From contig CM070918.1 of NCBI GenBank assembly GCA_036417435.1, positions 33,487,523 to 33,551,522 of the forward strand: a DNA stretch of 64,000 nt, read 5' to 3'. This document shows positions 9,311 through 21,633 of this stretch, in pieces. Under the pieces are notes generated by a model. That model saw only the letters and a list, made by a program, of their open reading frames with translations, made no database searches and had not been told where the DNA came from. How positions within the stretch are numbered: position 1 is the stretch's first letter; every line of letters begins with the position of its first letter. A program made the translations under genes and the position numbers. This DNA comes from Inia geoffrensis (Eukaryota; Chordata; Mammalia; Artiodactyla; Iniidae).

Positions 9311-11239
9311 TAGGCTAGAATTTTGAAACCTTGACACAGAGGCCTGGCTTACCTCGTGCTTCCAAACTATTTCCGATAAACTCTGAGTTTGAGCAAAAAT
9401 GTAGACAGCCACCACCGGCCCTCCTCTGGTCTTCTCCCTCCCTCAGGATAGGTTAAGGGCACCTTCTCAGCATTTGGCAAATGTTTGTTCTGAAGCAGAG
9501 GGAAAGCCCTAGCAGAGAGGGAATTCAGGGAGCAAGGTCAGGCCCGCTGCATAATTTCATTTTAGGAAACTAAATCTCTCTGGATAATCTGAGTGCTACC
9601 CATGGGTAGATAACCAGGAAAAAATACCAACACACTGGCACAAAGGCCTCCACTGCATTTCAATGATTATTTGGGGGACTGGGACAGCCTTGAAGCGAAC
9701 AACAGTTTATTTGCAGAGATTAGTATGTCAGTAATATTGATTGTCAGAGGCCTGCTTCGTTCTATTTAAGATTCCACAAGCCACAGACAGCAGTCACTCA
9801 GGCGTGATTTTTCCCTCTAGGATTTCTAACATGTTGAGGAGGTAAATCCAGGAGATGCCGAATGGCAAGTTCTGTCAAACTAGATACTGCCCGGCCGATG
9901 CCCAGGGCGAGGTGCGTGCATTTTGTTTACACGTTGCCAAGGCAGGCATCAGTTGTTTGCTTACCCGCCAGGGTCCTTTTTTCCCCCCGTTCTAAGGCGG
10001 GTCACCCAACGGTCCAGGCACCTATAGTGTACAGGAGCCGGTAGAGCTTTCCAGAATCAACCCTGAAATCATGATGCAGGATTATCCAAATATTAAGGCT
10101 GCTGAAAGTTGGGTTTCTCTGATTTCCTGCTGCACGGAGGTTGCTCCGTTACATCCAACTGTCCAGGAAGTGCCTTTGCAGGAGTGTCTGTAAAGAAAGG
10201 ATGGAACATATGAGAGGTGTGGAGAAGAACTCACTTTCATCAAAGGATCAGCTTTCAGGATGGTCTGGGAGCCCAGAGCATTATTGTATTACACACCGCA
10301 CTGAAACGCTCTTTGTTCTGATTTTTTTTCCCCTCCCCCCCGTCCCCCTTTTCTTTGAGGGTTTTCGAAATAAAAGAGTTTTTCTTCCAAATTGAGCTGG
10401 GAGGCAAATTCTCGAACGCTGTGATAGAAAATGTTAGACAATATTCCTTACCGGAGCTATTGACATTTTGGAGAGTTGTGACACTTTGATTTTTCTCAAA
10501 ACATATGGATCAAGCTTGGCTGCCGTATTGGACAGGAAGTCCGGATGAAAGGCCTTCCTTTATCTTTCTTTGTATTTTCCCCCCTCTGTTTGTTCGTGGC
10601 TTTCTCTCTGAATAGAATCGTGGTTTTCTTAAGCTGTCCGGGGAGTCGTTATTGCCTTACTAAATATTTCATGGTGCACAGCACACCGTACCTGCCAACT
10701 GCCTCTTATTTGTTGTCAAAAATAAGGGGTTCATCCTTTGGAGGGGGAGGGAGAAAAAAGATAGCAGGTTTCTCCTATTGTTTTTATTTTAAAGTTTCTC
10801 GTAGGCACCCCATGCATGGAAACACTGGAAATCTGAGAAGGATGCTTTTTATTTGCCAGGGATGCACGGCTGGCCACTTATTTATTTATTTGCGGCTTAT
10901 TTATTTAGTTGCCGCGCGCTCTTTTCTATGATTCCCAGCACTTGTTTCTTGGCGGTTTCCCTTCCGATTTGTTCAAAAGGGAAAAGTTCAAAGCGGCTCT
11001 GTCAGCTGAGGGAGAAGCCTGCTGAATACTAACCCTCCAGTGCCCGCCTGCGCTGACCTTGAGAGAGGGGCCCTAAACGGTTCCATCGCAGACCCGCATG
11101 TGTGTTTTGTTAGACCAGGTCGGGAGAGGTCAGGGCTCACCTGAGGCCAGCAGAGCCTGGCCGACCTGCCCGAGCAGCAGGGTAATGCATTTTTAAAAGG
11201 GACATTCTCGCCTCTGAATGGGCCTAATATGGTCTCTGT
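9311..11239. other. repeat-free tract, candidate conserved non-coding DNA
   Basis: Nearly 2 kb without a recognised interspersed repeat, with CG dinucleotides retained in places (9880-10020, 10900-11100). Enhancer-like AT-rich stretches (9700-9780, 10360-10520, 10660-10800) alternate with GC-rich ones. Frames such as 10545-10931 lack domain signatures and read as hydrophobic chance peptides. Confidence 0.38.
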
Positions 11240-13150
11240 TTAAAAACCTGTCAGAATCCCAAGCACACACTCCATAAAATATAAATAAGTACTTACTGTT
11301 TGCAGATGTTGCTTGTTTTTTCTAATGTTTGTATTTGAAGTCTGAGAATCCTCACTTCCTGTCAGGCTCCCCCATGCCTCTCTCCTCCGGTTTCTGAAGG
11401 AACAAGGCGGAACTTCAGATAGCAATTTCTCAATGAAGACACCGTCTGTCAAAGCTGTCCGCATCCCTGGTACAATTAATATTCCCTTTTTCTTTCTTTC
11501 TCTTCCCCTTCGGCCCCCCAACACTGAGGTTTATTTCTTCCTACAGCTTTACCTGGGCTTTGGAGAGCCACCTCTCTTGTCGGCAGCCTTTGAAAGAGGC
11601 TTGAGTCTCAGGAAAGTGTGATTTTGGACGCTCTGAAAGGTGATGCTGGAACTCGATAGGCCTGTAATCTGCATGCTGAGATTAATTGGAAAGAATTAGG
11701 GAAGGGACTATGGGGGACCTCCATCATCGTACCTGGGGAAATTCATAGATGGGGCCTCATACGTCTTTGCCATCTCCATCCCAAGAGTCCCACTGATAAA
11801 TTCGTGGTGCAGGTGTCTGATTAATGTATACGCGTGTTTGGCTGCATCCGGGCCATCGGCCCCTGAGTCTGACCCACGAGTCCTAGATTCCTCCGCAGTG
11901 GTCGTCCTCTTGTTTCTACTGAACTGTACCAAGCTCACCACCACCACCCCCCGGCTCCAAACCCGCTCCAAAGACGCTGGCTGAGCGCCCAGTGGAGAAA
12001 TCAACTTCTTGCTCTGCATCTGATATAACCTCTTCCTTCTCCTCCTGTCTCCCTTCTTAGTTATAGCCTGCCGCCCTGGTGGGGACTGTGGGTGACAGGT
12101 GGGAGACCTGGGCACAATTTGCTGCATGACCAACTCAGTAGGTTGCTTTTTCCGGAGTTCCTGATGCACAGCACATGACGAAGGCTGCAGAAGTTGCCGT
12201 TTGCTCTGTAGCCCTCCCAGGATTCACACCCCAACATTTTAATAACCCACTCTCCGTGGTCCCTGCCATGTGTACTTTAGAAAGCAACACATGAGCACTC
12301 CCTGCAAGCCTGTGGACTTGCTGAAATTGGCAGTTCCAGCTTGTATTTTTTTAATTTACTTATTCTTTCCCGTTTATGCACTCCTCTGGTTAAAAAGGCC
12401 AGCACAGCCCTTGTTTCTCAGCCCCTTTCTTTCTTTACCTAGAAAGCGGCAGCTCAGAAGGAACCCACCGCGAGGTCCCTGCTCTGTCTGCACATCCTCT
12501 ATATTGCTTACTTCCCCAGTTTTGAAGCCAACGGTCATCAATAGCCTCAAGAACTGAAAGCTTGTTGACCCAGACCCAAATTACTGCTAAGAATCATTAA
12601 CTCCCCTTCACCTACTTTAGCCAGAAATTCATGACAATGCTATTCACTTGTCATTTGCTTTAATATCTATTATTTTTAAATAAAGAAAGAAAAGTAAGAG
12701 ACGGACACCAAGCCTTCCCTCATTTCTACACCATTTTGGGAGGATATGATTCTGAACACGCACCCAGGACAGCGTGGCTCCATGCTCGAATCGGGCCGGT
12801 AGAGTTTGCTTCATCTTTAAAGCACAGGAACCATAAATCAAGATGAAAATCCTACAGCCCCAAAGCCTTACCAATTGATACAGTTTGAAAATGGGCAGCC
12901 TGAGAGGCTGGGGAGAAAGCTGACATGATGACTTTTATAATAGCAGAACGTTTAAGGTTATAGAAATAAAAGGAAGAGGATGAAATCAGGCGCGTTGATC
13001 TCTGCCTACAGGCTCTCTCAGCTCACTGGAAGCTCCAGCAATTATTTCTGCTCTGGCTTTCCCCTCCTTTTTTTCCAGCAGTCTGTTTGAAATGAAGCAG
13101 AACTGGGCATGGCAGGCTTATCAGTGTCGTTAGCTGACAGGGCGCCCAGC
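11240..13150. other. unique sequence, repeat-poor
   Basis: No repeat or exon recognised. The minus frame at 11708-12169 (153 codons) is rich in basic residues and prolines but has no family signature or splice context. 12590-12890 and 12930-13100 are AT-rich with intact-looking motif texture. Confidence 0.4.
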
Positions 13151-14370
13151 ACACCTGCTTTTACTTGCTGACATTTCAGGCACTAATGCCACAGAGAATG
13201 TTGCTTGGGTCCTTATAATGTGTAAAGATTCATTTATTTCACCTTTTGAACCTGCCTGACCCCCTGGGCTTGTGCTGGAGAGGAGGCAGAGGGCTGGAGA
13301 GGGTTTTTTTCCCGAGCACTTAGAAGAAACTGGCAATTAGGGGTCTGGCCCCGGGGCTGTGGCTATGATAGAAGCTTAAAAGAGAAGATAGGGGCTCAGC
13401 TAGGGAGGTGCTGGGAGCCAGTCAGGGCTTGGGCCACCTGAAGGGGGCTGGGGGATGGTGCCAAGCAGAATTCCCCTGGCTGTTGCTTCCCTAGCTCCGC
13501 GGTGTCCCATGTGCTGTGCTGTTTTGACACCTGGGCACTCCTACCTTTGGAGAACTGCCTCACATCACACCACACGTATTCAAATGCATCTACCTCCTCT
13601 CACTGTCACTGAGATTGTTGACAAGATTTTTAAAAATCATTTTGCCTTTGAAATGATTTGGCCATGGGTACCTCATTTCATTCACGGTGGCTGAGATTTC
13701 CTGGCAATCATCGAATGAACCTAGGAATTCCAGCAAAGACAGAAATATCGACCCTTCAAACTTGTGCAATATAATGGAATTTTTATGAATACTAAATTTA
13801 GCCATTAATGAAGTTGATATAATGTTAAGTTTTGCAGACATTTTAATTAGACACCTATTCATTTCAATTTCATGGTTTTCTCTTTGTATTTTGGAGCCAA
13901 TAAATGTAGTATATATATTTTGGAATCAAACATTTTAATAGGCCCCAGAAAAGGAAAAGCCAGTAACCCCAAACCCGATGCCCCAGCTGCCTAATGATGA
14001 TTTTTTCCCCTTTTTCCTTCTTTTTTTCTTGCCTTTCTTTGGTATGGGTTTGACTGATGCACTTTCCCTTCTAGTAGTCTTAGTTCAAGGTCTCCGTTTC
14101 CTAGGAATAAAAACGTAGCTCTTGTTGGTGGACGTTACACTCTTTTAGGACTTTAATTCTGGTTGCTTCTATTCCATATCTCATGACTAGTTCTGGAGAG
14201 AGTGGGGGCATATATTCCTCAATTTACGTCTGGAAATCTGGAAGTTCCTTCATTTCTTGATGTTTCCTTCTTTTCAGGAGGTTGACCTAGCACCTCTGTT
14301 GGTTATGTCTTGGTAGCATTTCCCTCTTCTTCTGTTAATAGAATTCCAGTTTAGTCCATTGTCTCCAGGA
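13151..14370. other. unique sequence
   Basis: 13570-13920 is AT-rich with homeodomain-like cores and could be a conserved non-coding element. The rest is featureless. No gene seen. Confidence 0.38.
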
Positions 14371-14735
14371 GAGGTCAATTAGAGCATCCCATCACCCTGG
14401 CCACAGTTATTGATTTCAGGACTTCTATAACTATGTGGGAAAAAAGAGCCTTCTTTTTATGCAGAGATCGCTAGCTTAAGGATCTGCCAGGAGAACCACT
14501 GTGTAGACAATAAAGTCAATGCAGAGAAAAACAGTGTTAATAGGTTGAGATGGAAGAACTAAGTCTTAATGATATCATGAAAACTCCTGGTTCCAGCCAT
14601 GCCTGAAAGCCATAAAACCATACCACCCCTAAAATAATTGGTTAGATAAAACCAGTTCCTACTTTGCTTAAGCCAGCTTGACTTGGGTAGCTGTCACTTG
14701 TGATCAAAAGAATCTTGACATATTCTGTTATCACT
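14371..14735 (+). mobile_element. old dispersed repeat, family not named
   Basis: Landmarks in order: 'catcaccctggccacagt', 'gttccagccatgcctgaa', 'gcttaagccagcttgacttg', 'gtagctgtcacttgtgatc'. I recognise this order from a widespread mammalian repeat. A related piece is at 63.16 kb. Confidence 0.5.
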
Positions 14736-14871
14736 AACGGGGGCAAGGCCAGGAGAGAGATTTCATTTCATCTCCTCTTCTAGGAAACAATTTGAATTGG
14801 AAAGTGAAACTGGTGGGTGTTGAAAGGATGGGGAGGGTAACAGTGTTACAATAAGAAGAATAATGTTGTGG

Positions 14872-15000
14872 ACCAGACACTGAGCTCCTATCTCCCAACA
14901 ACTCTCAGAAATTCATTGTCCCCATTTTACAGAAAGCAAACTGAAGCTCAAAGCCACCTACCTAGGAAGAACAGTCTGACTGGTTTCAGATCTGTTTCAT
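14872..15000 (-). mobile_element. MIR SINE fragment
   Basis: Contains the MIR landmark 'ccccattttacagaaa' followed by 'aaactgaagctcaaagcc', read on the reverse strand. Confidence 0.7.
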
Positions 15001-15203
15001 TCTAAAGTAGGGCAGACCAACACCTAGAACAAAATGTTTGGAGCTCATGTTTCTAATCCTTAGGGCACAAGGTCCTGCAGGCTCAGGACCTACTGTTGGT
15101 TCCTTTGGTCTTGCATTAGATAGTCCATAAAGTTTTTGTGCTCATCATACCACTTTGTTCTCACTGTTCCCCATGGAGTTCCTACCAATAAAAGTTCCAT
15201 TCC

Positions 15204-15430
15204 GGGCTTCCCTGGGGGCGCAGTGGTCGAGAGTCCGCCTGCCGATGCAGGGGATGTGGGTTCGTGCCCCGGTCTGGGAAGATCCCACATGCTGCGGAGC
15301 GGCTGGGCCCGTGAGCCATGGTCGCTGAGCCTGCGCGTCCGGAGCCTGTGCTCCGCAACGGGAGAGGCCACAACAGTGAGAGGCCCGCGTACCGCAAAAA
15401 ATAAATAAAACAAAACAACAACAACAACAA
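15204..15430 (+). mobile_element. CHR-2 SINE, short form with A/C-rich tail
   Basis: Consensus-like short element. The tail has drifted to 'aaataaataaaacaaaacaa' plus CAA repeats. Duplicated 'ttccattc' (15195-15202 and 15433-15440) flanks it. Open frames of about 100 codons on both strands are artefacts. Confidence 0.95.
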
Positions 15431-16342
15431 AATTCCATTCTTTTGAGTCTCGAAAAGTTTTATACTGTTTAGAATCTTCTACAAATTTGCAATTTCCAGT
15501 TGATATTTCAGGTATTCAGATTCCTTGGGGTGAGTTTGGGGAGGATGAGAGATGAAAGCAGGTATCAAAGAAAGAAAAACTTGCCTATGTCCCAATCGTT
15601 TCAATACTTGGCCCTACCAAAGGGAAACAGGCCAGATCCTCACCTGATAAAGAAGAGGTAAGTGTCTGGAAGAGGTGGGTTCTGGATTATTCTGCCTGTT
15701 TTGAGTCCTGATGCGATTAAATTCTCTTTCACGTAATGCCCCTCTCATTCCTCTCCTCCATCTTCCCACCTGTGATTCTGAGAGCTCTCAATCAGCATCA
15801 AAGCCAAAGAATCTCATAACACATCTTAGGAGGTGCTTCATTAAAACCGACTGCCTTGGCTTCTGGGTTCTTCTATTGCTGAACTCCTGATAGAACCCAA
15901 CCGAGTCTTTGATTTTGTAGTGAGGGCAGGTGTGTGTGTGCAGCCAACAACCTTGTTTTCCAGGCACCCCAGGTGGGGAAGGTCCTAACCAGAGGGTCTC
16001 AGTAAGAGCGACAGTCTCCTTGCTCTAAGTCTGCTCCTACCAGTACTGTGGACCCTCCACCCCCTTAGACTCATGCCAGGTCGTTCTGGGAGTGGCCAGA
16101 GGGGTCACTCCAGTCTTCTCAGCTACCATCAGGAGTCCATCGTTTTCCTCGCATCCTACATTTAATTGTTTTGCTGCTACTGCCACAGCTAAAGCCCATT
16201 TTCCCACTGCATACACAGGCTGTCCTATCTCCCAGGTTCATTCATTCCTCTAATATTAGCTCCTCCCCTGCCCCATACTCTGTGCCTCAGTTACAGAGGA
16301 GGTAATCTATGCTTTCAATATTTTATGGAACTCTTATTAGGC
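15431..16342. other. unique sequence
   Basis: No repeat or exon recognised. Confidence 0.4.
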
Positions 16343-16555
16343 TTTTTTTTTTTTTTTTTTTTGCGGTACGCGGGCCTCTCACTGTCGTGGCCTCTCCTGT
16401 CGCGGAGCACAGGCTCTGGACGCGCAGGCTCAGCAGCCATGGCTCACGGGCCCAGCCGCTCCACGGCATGTGAGATCTTCCCGGACCGGGGCACGAACCC
16501 GCATCCCCTGCATTGGCAGGCGGACTCTCAACCACTGCGCCACTGGGGAAGTCCC
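16343..16555 (-). mobile_element. CHR-2 SINE, short form
   Basis: Begins with a 19-base poly(T), then 'gcggtacgcgggcctctcac' and ends with the reversed head 'gccactggggaagtccc'. An imperfect duplication 'ctcttattaggctttt' / 'ctcttatgaagctttt' (from 16331 and from 16555) flanks it. Confidence 0.95.
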
Positions 16556-17995
16556 TCTTATGAAGCTTTTTTCTTTAGCTTTCTACTGAAGCAAATGTCA
16601 TTTCCCTCTTGGCTCTTTTCATTTTACTCACTCTTTCTTTCGGTTTCTTATTCCTAGAATTCAGACATCAGTCCCCCGACTGGACTGGATGGCAATCTGA
16701 ATATTAGACAGCCTTCCTCTCCCATGCTGACCCATTGTTCTAGCACCATAGGTTTGCAGCTTGGTTCTCATTTCCTATAGGATAAGCTCTTTCCCGGGAA
16801 ATCCTAGGTCCGGTGATGCTCACCCACCCCCACTCTGCTGAACCCAGGGTGAGTTTTTTAACTGAGGACATCATTGCTTTATGTTCTGGGGTCCTCCTGA
16901 AATTCAAAAGAATTCATGCTAGAAAAGGACCTGCCCCTCGAACATAAAATGGACTCCTTTGTTATTCCCCAAGTTAATGATTTCAGGGGTTCTGTGTCTT
17001 TTGTGAGTGCATGACTTTCCAATGGTTCTGTTTTCTACTCTTGGTAGCAAAATATCCCTGGATTTTTGATAAGATTTGTTTTATTCTTAAAAGCTGCAAA
17101 TTCCAAGTGGAGCCATCCATTAGTTGACTTCTATCTGAATCCCTTTCCTGGTGAAATTTCATTCTTACAGATACTGCACAGTTAAAATTTCATAGACTTG
17201 AATTCTAAAGATTCTTTGGGATGAAAACATTCTTAGTCCAAAGGACTGGGAAGTAAGTATCACTTCATATAGTCTGGGCATGCATATGGCTGCATTGTGA
17301 ACTAATACCTGTCGGATCTTGTTATTGTGGAATAGCTGTGGCGAGGTCGTGACCATCATTCCTTTCACCTATTACCTTTTTTATTTGATTTCATTTAGGC
17401 TTTGGCAAAGGTGAGAGGACTGACTCGTCTTTCCTGTTTATGTTTGATATACAAAAGCCCCTTGAGGGGAAGTGATGCTAGCTGAAATCATGTAAATTAA
17501 AGAGGAGATCTGCTAAGACACCTTGACAAACTCAGAAATGAGAATATCTCACTTGAGATGTTCTGTTTGCTCGTTCCCATTCTTGACCCTTGCACTCATG
17601 GTTAGTAGAAGAGGTCTGGAGAGGGCATAGAGCAGGCGTGGTGCTCCTAAGGAGTGGCTTTTTAATTCACAAGTGAATTGGTGGTTAAGGTTTAGTGTCT
17701 GTGAGCAAAGTCTGGCTTAGCAGATAATTTAGAATAGGAAACCAACTGAATGATGAAACTTCAGGTTTTATCAACTTAAGAATCCTCCCCAGACCTGTGA
17801 AAGTACTTGAAATTATGAGCAGGGTCATTCAGTGAGGCATGGTGGTAGGTGGGGTGTCCCCTGGGAAAGAGGTCATTCTAAGTGAACAGAGACTCCAGGG
17901 CAAACATTTGGTGCCGGGACAGAAAGCAGCATGGTGTCCTGGAAAGCAATATAAGTTCAAATCCCGCTTCTGATGTTTACTAGGTGTGGGACTAA
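16556..17995. other. unique sequence
   Basis: Mixed, mostly AT-rich DNA. No repeat, RNA gene or exon that I can support. Confidence 0.4.
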
Positions 17996-18560
17996 TTGTA
18001 AAATAGACATTTATCTCTTATTACAAAAATGATAATTTTTTTAATAGAAGCAAAAAAAGAAAAAAAAGAAGGAAAAGGGAAAACACACTCAATCTCTCTC
18101 ATCCAGAAAAAATCTACTCTTAATTCTTTCATGGCTATTTTCCAAATCCTCTTTTATGTATAGACACATGTACCTACCTATGTTACAAAAAGAAGATTGC
18201 ACATGGTATTTTGTAAACCCCTCTTTTTTTTTAAGATTTTTTTTTTTTGATGTGGACCATTTTTAAAGTCTTTATTGAATTTGTTACAATATCGCTTCTG
18301 TTTTCTGTTTTGGTTTTTTAGCCCCAAGTCATGTGGGATCTTAACTCCCCGACCAGGGATTGAACCCACATCCCCGGCATTGGAAGGCGAAGTCTTAACC
18401 ACTGGACCACCAGGTAAGTCCCTGTTAACCCCCTCTTTTAATGTTCAATTCCAAACATTGTCAGCATCATTATTAATGGCTGCTCTATGTCCCATCTTAT
18501 GGACATACTTTAATGTATTTACTCCATCCCCTCTTGTTGGACACATAGGTTGTTTGCAAA
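17996..18560 (-). mobile_element. old L1M fragment split by a SINE
   Basis: 'aattctttcatggctatttt', 'atgtatagacacatgtacc' and, after the SINE, 'attaatggctgctctatgtc' and 'gttggacacataggttgttt' follow the order of an old L1M 3' region read backwards. The SINE at 18228-18423 interrupts it. Confidence 0.55.
18228..18423 (-). mobile_element. older CHR-family SINE with long 3' body
   Basis: Reverse-strand element: T-rich tail, 'gatgtggaccatttttaaag', 'tttattgaatttgttacaat', then head 'ccgaccagggattgaaccc...ccactggaccaccaggtaag'. Target duplication 'gt(a/t)aaccccctctttt' at 18213-18227 and 18424-18438 (one- or two-base differences). It is a different subfamily from the short CHR-2 copies. Confidence 0.88.
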
Positions 18561-18659
18561 ATGGCTGTGATATATATTTGTTGCTGTGGGTAGGAAGGGA
18601 GGGTGTGATATGGTACACTCGGGTCATGGAATTGCCTTCCCCTTCCCCCTTCGAATAGA

Positions 18660-18760
18660 CTCGGAAAGGTGAAATAGGTCCTCCAGGTGGCACAGCTGGC
18701 CAAGGACAGAGCTGAGATGGGAACCCAGACTTGGGTTCCCACTGCATCACACGGCCTCGT
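18660..18760 (-). mobile_element. probable MIR fragment
   Basis: 'ggtggcacagctggccaagg' and 'agctgagatgggaacccag' match the middle of a reversed MIR. Short and diverged. Confidence 0.4.
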
Positions 18761-19384
18761 GTTGTTCGAGGGCTTGCAGGAGAGAGTGAGCATGCCCAGC
18801 AGGGTCAGCTCACCTGGAGTGAAGAATGCAAAAGGAGAGACCTTCTGGAGCTGTCTGACACGCTTCAGGGCACCAAGCAAAGCTGAGTCACTGTGACCTG
18901 GACTTGCCAACCTCTGCAACTGCGCTTTCCAAACCAGTCTTGGGAAGAGAGTCTGCTTTCTTGTGAAAGTTATGCTCCAAGCTCTGTTCAGGAGCCTGTC
19001 ACAGATGTCTTGCTTGGGAATCCTTGGTCCTCAGGTCACTCCCGTCTCTACATTTGGGGTGATCACTTACTTCTCCTCCAGGAGTTCTCAGGGGCGAGAA
19101 GAGACCAAGGCTACACATAGAGACAGGTGTGGGGTCTGTGAGTCACAAGGAGACACAGGGACAGATGACTGAGCTGGTGCTGGCTGACACTTTGGAATCT
19201 GCCTTTGGCGCAAGGTGGATTCTTTGCTTCTTGAGCCCATGTCTGGCTTTCAGTGTCCTTTCCTCCCAGTGATATTGTCGTTCAAGCTGGAGCTTTAAAT
19301 AATAAAAGTTACAAGCATTCATAGAGAGGCTACTGTTTTCTAGGCACCGGTGTGTACTTCTTTGTCCAAAAGAGCCATAAGAGG
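18761..19384. other. unique sequence
   Basis: No gene or repeat recognised. Confidence 0.4.
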
Positions 19385-20115
19385 ATAAGACTTGTGCACT
19401 TCATACCCATTAAGATGGCTATTCTCCAAAAACCAGAAAACAAGTATTGGCAAGGATGTGAAGGAATTAGAACACTTGTACACTGCTGGTGGGAACGCAA
19501 TATGGTACAAATGCTGTGGAAACAGTATGGCAGTTCCTTAAAAATTAAACATAGCATGACCATATGATCCAGCAATTTCACTTGTGGGTATATATGCCCC
19601 AAGTAATTGAAAGCAGGGACTGGAAGAGATATTTATATACCCACGTTCATAGCAGCATAATTCACAATAGCCAAAAGGTAGAAACAACCCAGATGTCCAT
19701 CAGTTGATGAATGGATAACAAAATATGGTCTATACCTACAAGATAATATTATTCAGCCTTAAAGAAGAATGAATCTGATACATGCTACAGTTTTGAAGAC
19801 ATTATGCTAAGTGAAATAAGCCCAACACAAAAGGGCAAATACTGTATGATTCCACTTAATATGAAGTACTTAGAAGAGTCAAAATCATAGAGAAAGAAAG
19901 TAGAATGGTAGTTGCCAGAGGTTGGGAGGGGGCGGAAGGTGGGGAGTTATGGTTTAACGGGGACAGAGCGTCAGTTTGGGAAGATGAAAGGCTTATGGAG
20001 AAGGATGATGGTGATGGTTGCACAACGATTGTGAATTGAGTCCGTGGAATTGTATACTCCAAAAGGGTTAAAAAGGTAAAAATTATGTATATTTTACCAC
20101 ATATTTAAAAAGTAC
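19385..20115 (+). mobile_element. old L1M LINE 3' end
   Basis: Long run of L1 landmarks: 'ctgctggtgggaacgcaata', 'catgaccatatgatccagca', 'tagccaaaaggtagaaacaa', 'ctaagtgaaataagcccaac', 'ggttgggagggggcggaagg', ending 'tatattttaccacatattta'. This covers the end of ORF2 and the 3' UTR. All frames are broken. Confidence 0.92.
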
Positions 20116-20229
20116 TTACTCTTTTCGTAACCGAGGATAGAGGCTCTAGGAAAACGGGAGTAGCACAGAAGTCTCACCTTGTGAGGATTTGGGGAAATTC
20201 ACTTCCCTGATGACTTTTTCAACACACGC

Positions 20230-20560
20230 TCACTGATCCTCTAATGGGGGCAAGTCACTCACCCCTGCTGTGTGCTGGGGACTTGAGAGAGTGCCAAGGA
20301 GCTCCCATTTTAACTGGGGGTGGGGAGGGGAGTGGGGGAGGATGGGGAATGAAGACATGGGGTCACCCATGTGTTTTAAGGCAGAATGTCACCAGGTTGA
20401 GGAAGGTGGAAATGGGCTCTGGAAATGCAGGGAAGTGGGGACTCCCTCCTGCCTGGGGAGGCTAGGAGATCCAGGAGTGCTCTGTGGAAAGGAGGGGCAG
20501 GATGTTGATAAGCGGAGCTGGAGAGAGGGGCTTCCAGAGAGGTACAGTGCTGATGGGGTA
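20230..20560 (-). mobile_element. L2-like LINE 3' region
   Basis: 'gtgctggggacttgagagag' and 'gtgccaaggagctcccattt', followed by purine-rich sequence and 'ggaaaggaggggcagg', fits a reversed L2 3' part. Diverged. Confidence 0.5.
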
Positions 20561-20574
20561 ACATGAATGAGCCT

Positions 20575-20700
20575 CATAACACTTGAGAGAGGCAGGTACT
20601 TTATTATCCCCATTTTACAGATAAGTGAAAAGAAGGCCAGAGAGGTTAAGAAACCTGTCAAAGTTCACACAGCTAGGTTTAACAAATACACAGCTTGGAG
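20575..20700 (-). mobile_element. MIR SINE
   Basis: 'ggcaggtactttattatccc', 'cattttacagataagtgaaa', 'agaggttaagaaacctgtca' and 'cacacagctagg' are consecutive MIR landmarks on the reverse strand. Confidence 0.85.
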
Positions 20701-20964
20701 GTGGGTGGTGACCATCCACATTTAGGGATCTTCAGGTTGGCAGAAACACGGGGTGGTGGAAGAGAAATGGTAGAAACAAGACAGGAGAGTGTGTCAGGGC
20801 CAGAACCCTTTAGACCTTCAATACAGGATGATAGGTGGACATTGTTTTAATAAGGAAATACATCAACTTGTATTCTCTTCTGTTCCAAAAAGAATTTGAG
20901 AGATGGTAGCAAGCGGAAATCTTTGCGGGGCAGGTGAGGGGACTGGTGGCCAGTGGTGCGTGGA

Positions 20965-21412
20965 GTAGTGCCAATCTTCAAGGTGGCCCCCAATGATCTC
21001 TGCCTCCTGGCATTCATGCCCTTGAGTTAACCCCTCTCATACTGAATAGAAATGACCCGTGTAACCAATAGGATATTATGCAAATTATGGTGTGCAACTT
21101 CCAAGGCCAGGGCACACAAGACACTTGGCTTTCATCCTACCTTCACTGGGATCCCTTGCTCTGGGGACAGCTGGCTGCCATGTTGTTAGGCTGCTCAGGC
21201 AGCCTGGTGGAGAAGTCCACACGGTGATGAACTAAGGCCCCCTGCCCACAGCCATACCACTGGGCCACTTTGGAAATGGGTTCTCTAACCCCAGTCACGC
21301 CTTCTGATGACTGCAACCTCATGGAGACCCCCTGGACCTGCTCTCAAATTCCTGACCTGGAGAAACTATGTGAGATAAGAAATGTTTATTGTTTTGTTAA
21401 GTTTAGGGCTTA
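20965..21412 (+). mobile_element. MLT1-type MaLR solo LTR
   Basis: 'aaggtggcccccaatgatct', 'ctggcattcatgcccttgag', 'ccaataggatattatg' and the 3' 'aattcctgacctggagaaac...gttttgttaagttta' follow the order of an MLT1 long terminal repeat (ERVL-MaLR). No internal retroviral genes are present. Confidence 0.7.
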
Positions 21413-21633
21413 AACATTACCCCAAGGTAATTTTTTAATGTAATACATATGCACTAAATAGTTAATGCAATAACTAAAATGACTCACTTTCCGGCCCCTG
21501 CCTAGACTGTAGTGTGTCCTTCAGAAGGGAAACATGCATAGGTTATTGGTAGCTGAACGTTTAGCTGAAGGAATATTTCATTTCAGCAAGGAGTAAAGGG
21601 GGATCACAGAATAACTGTTACATGCTGATACTG

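Noticed and set aside
19385..20115. Possible reverse-transcriptase gene remnant worth calling a pseudogene
   Set aside because: It is a 5'-truncated L1M 3' end with broken frames, so it is listed as a mobile element.
20965..21412. Possible endogenous retrovirus with genes
   Set aside because: Only a solo LTR of MaLR type is visible, with no internal region. The same holds at 47.5-48.5 kb and 61.3-61.7 kb.
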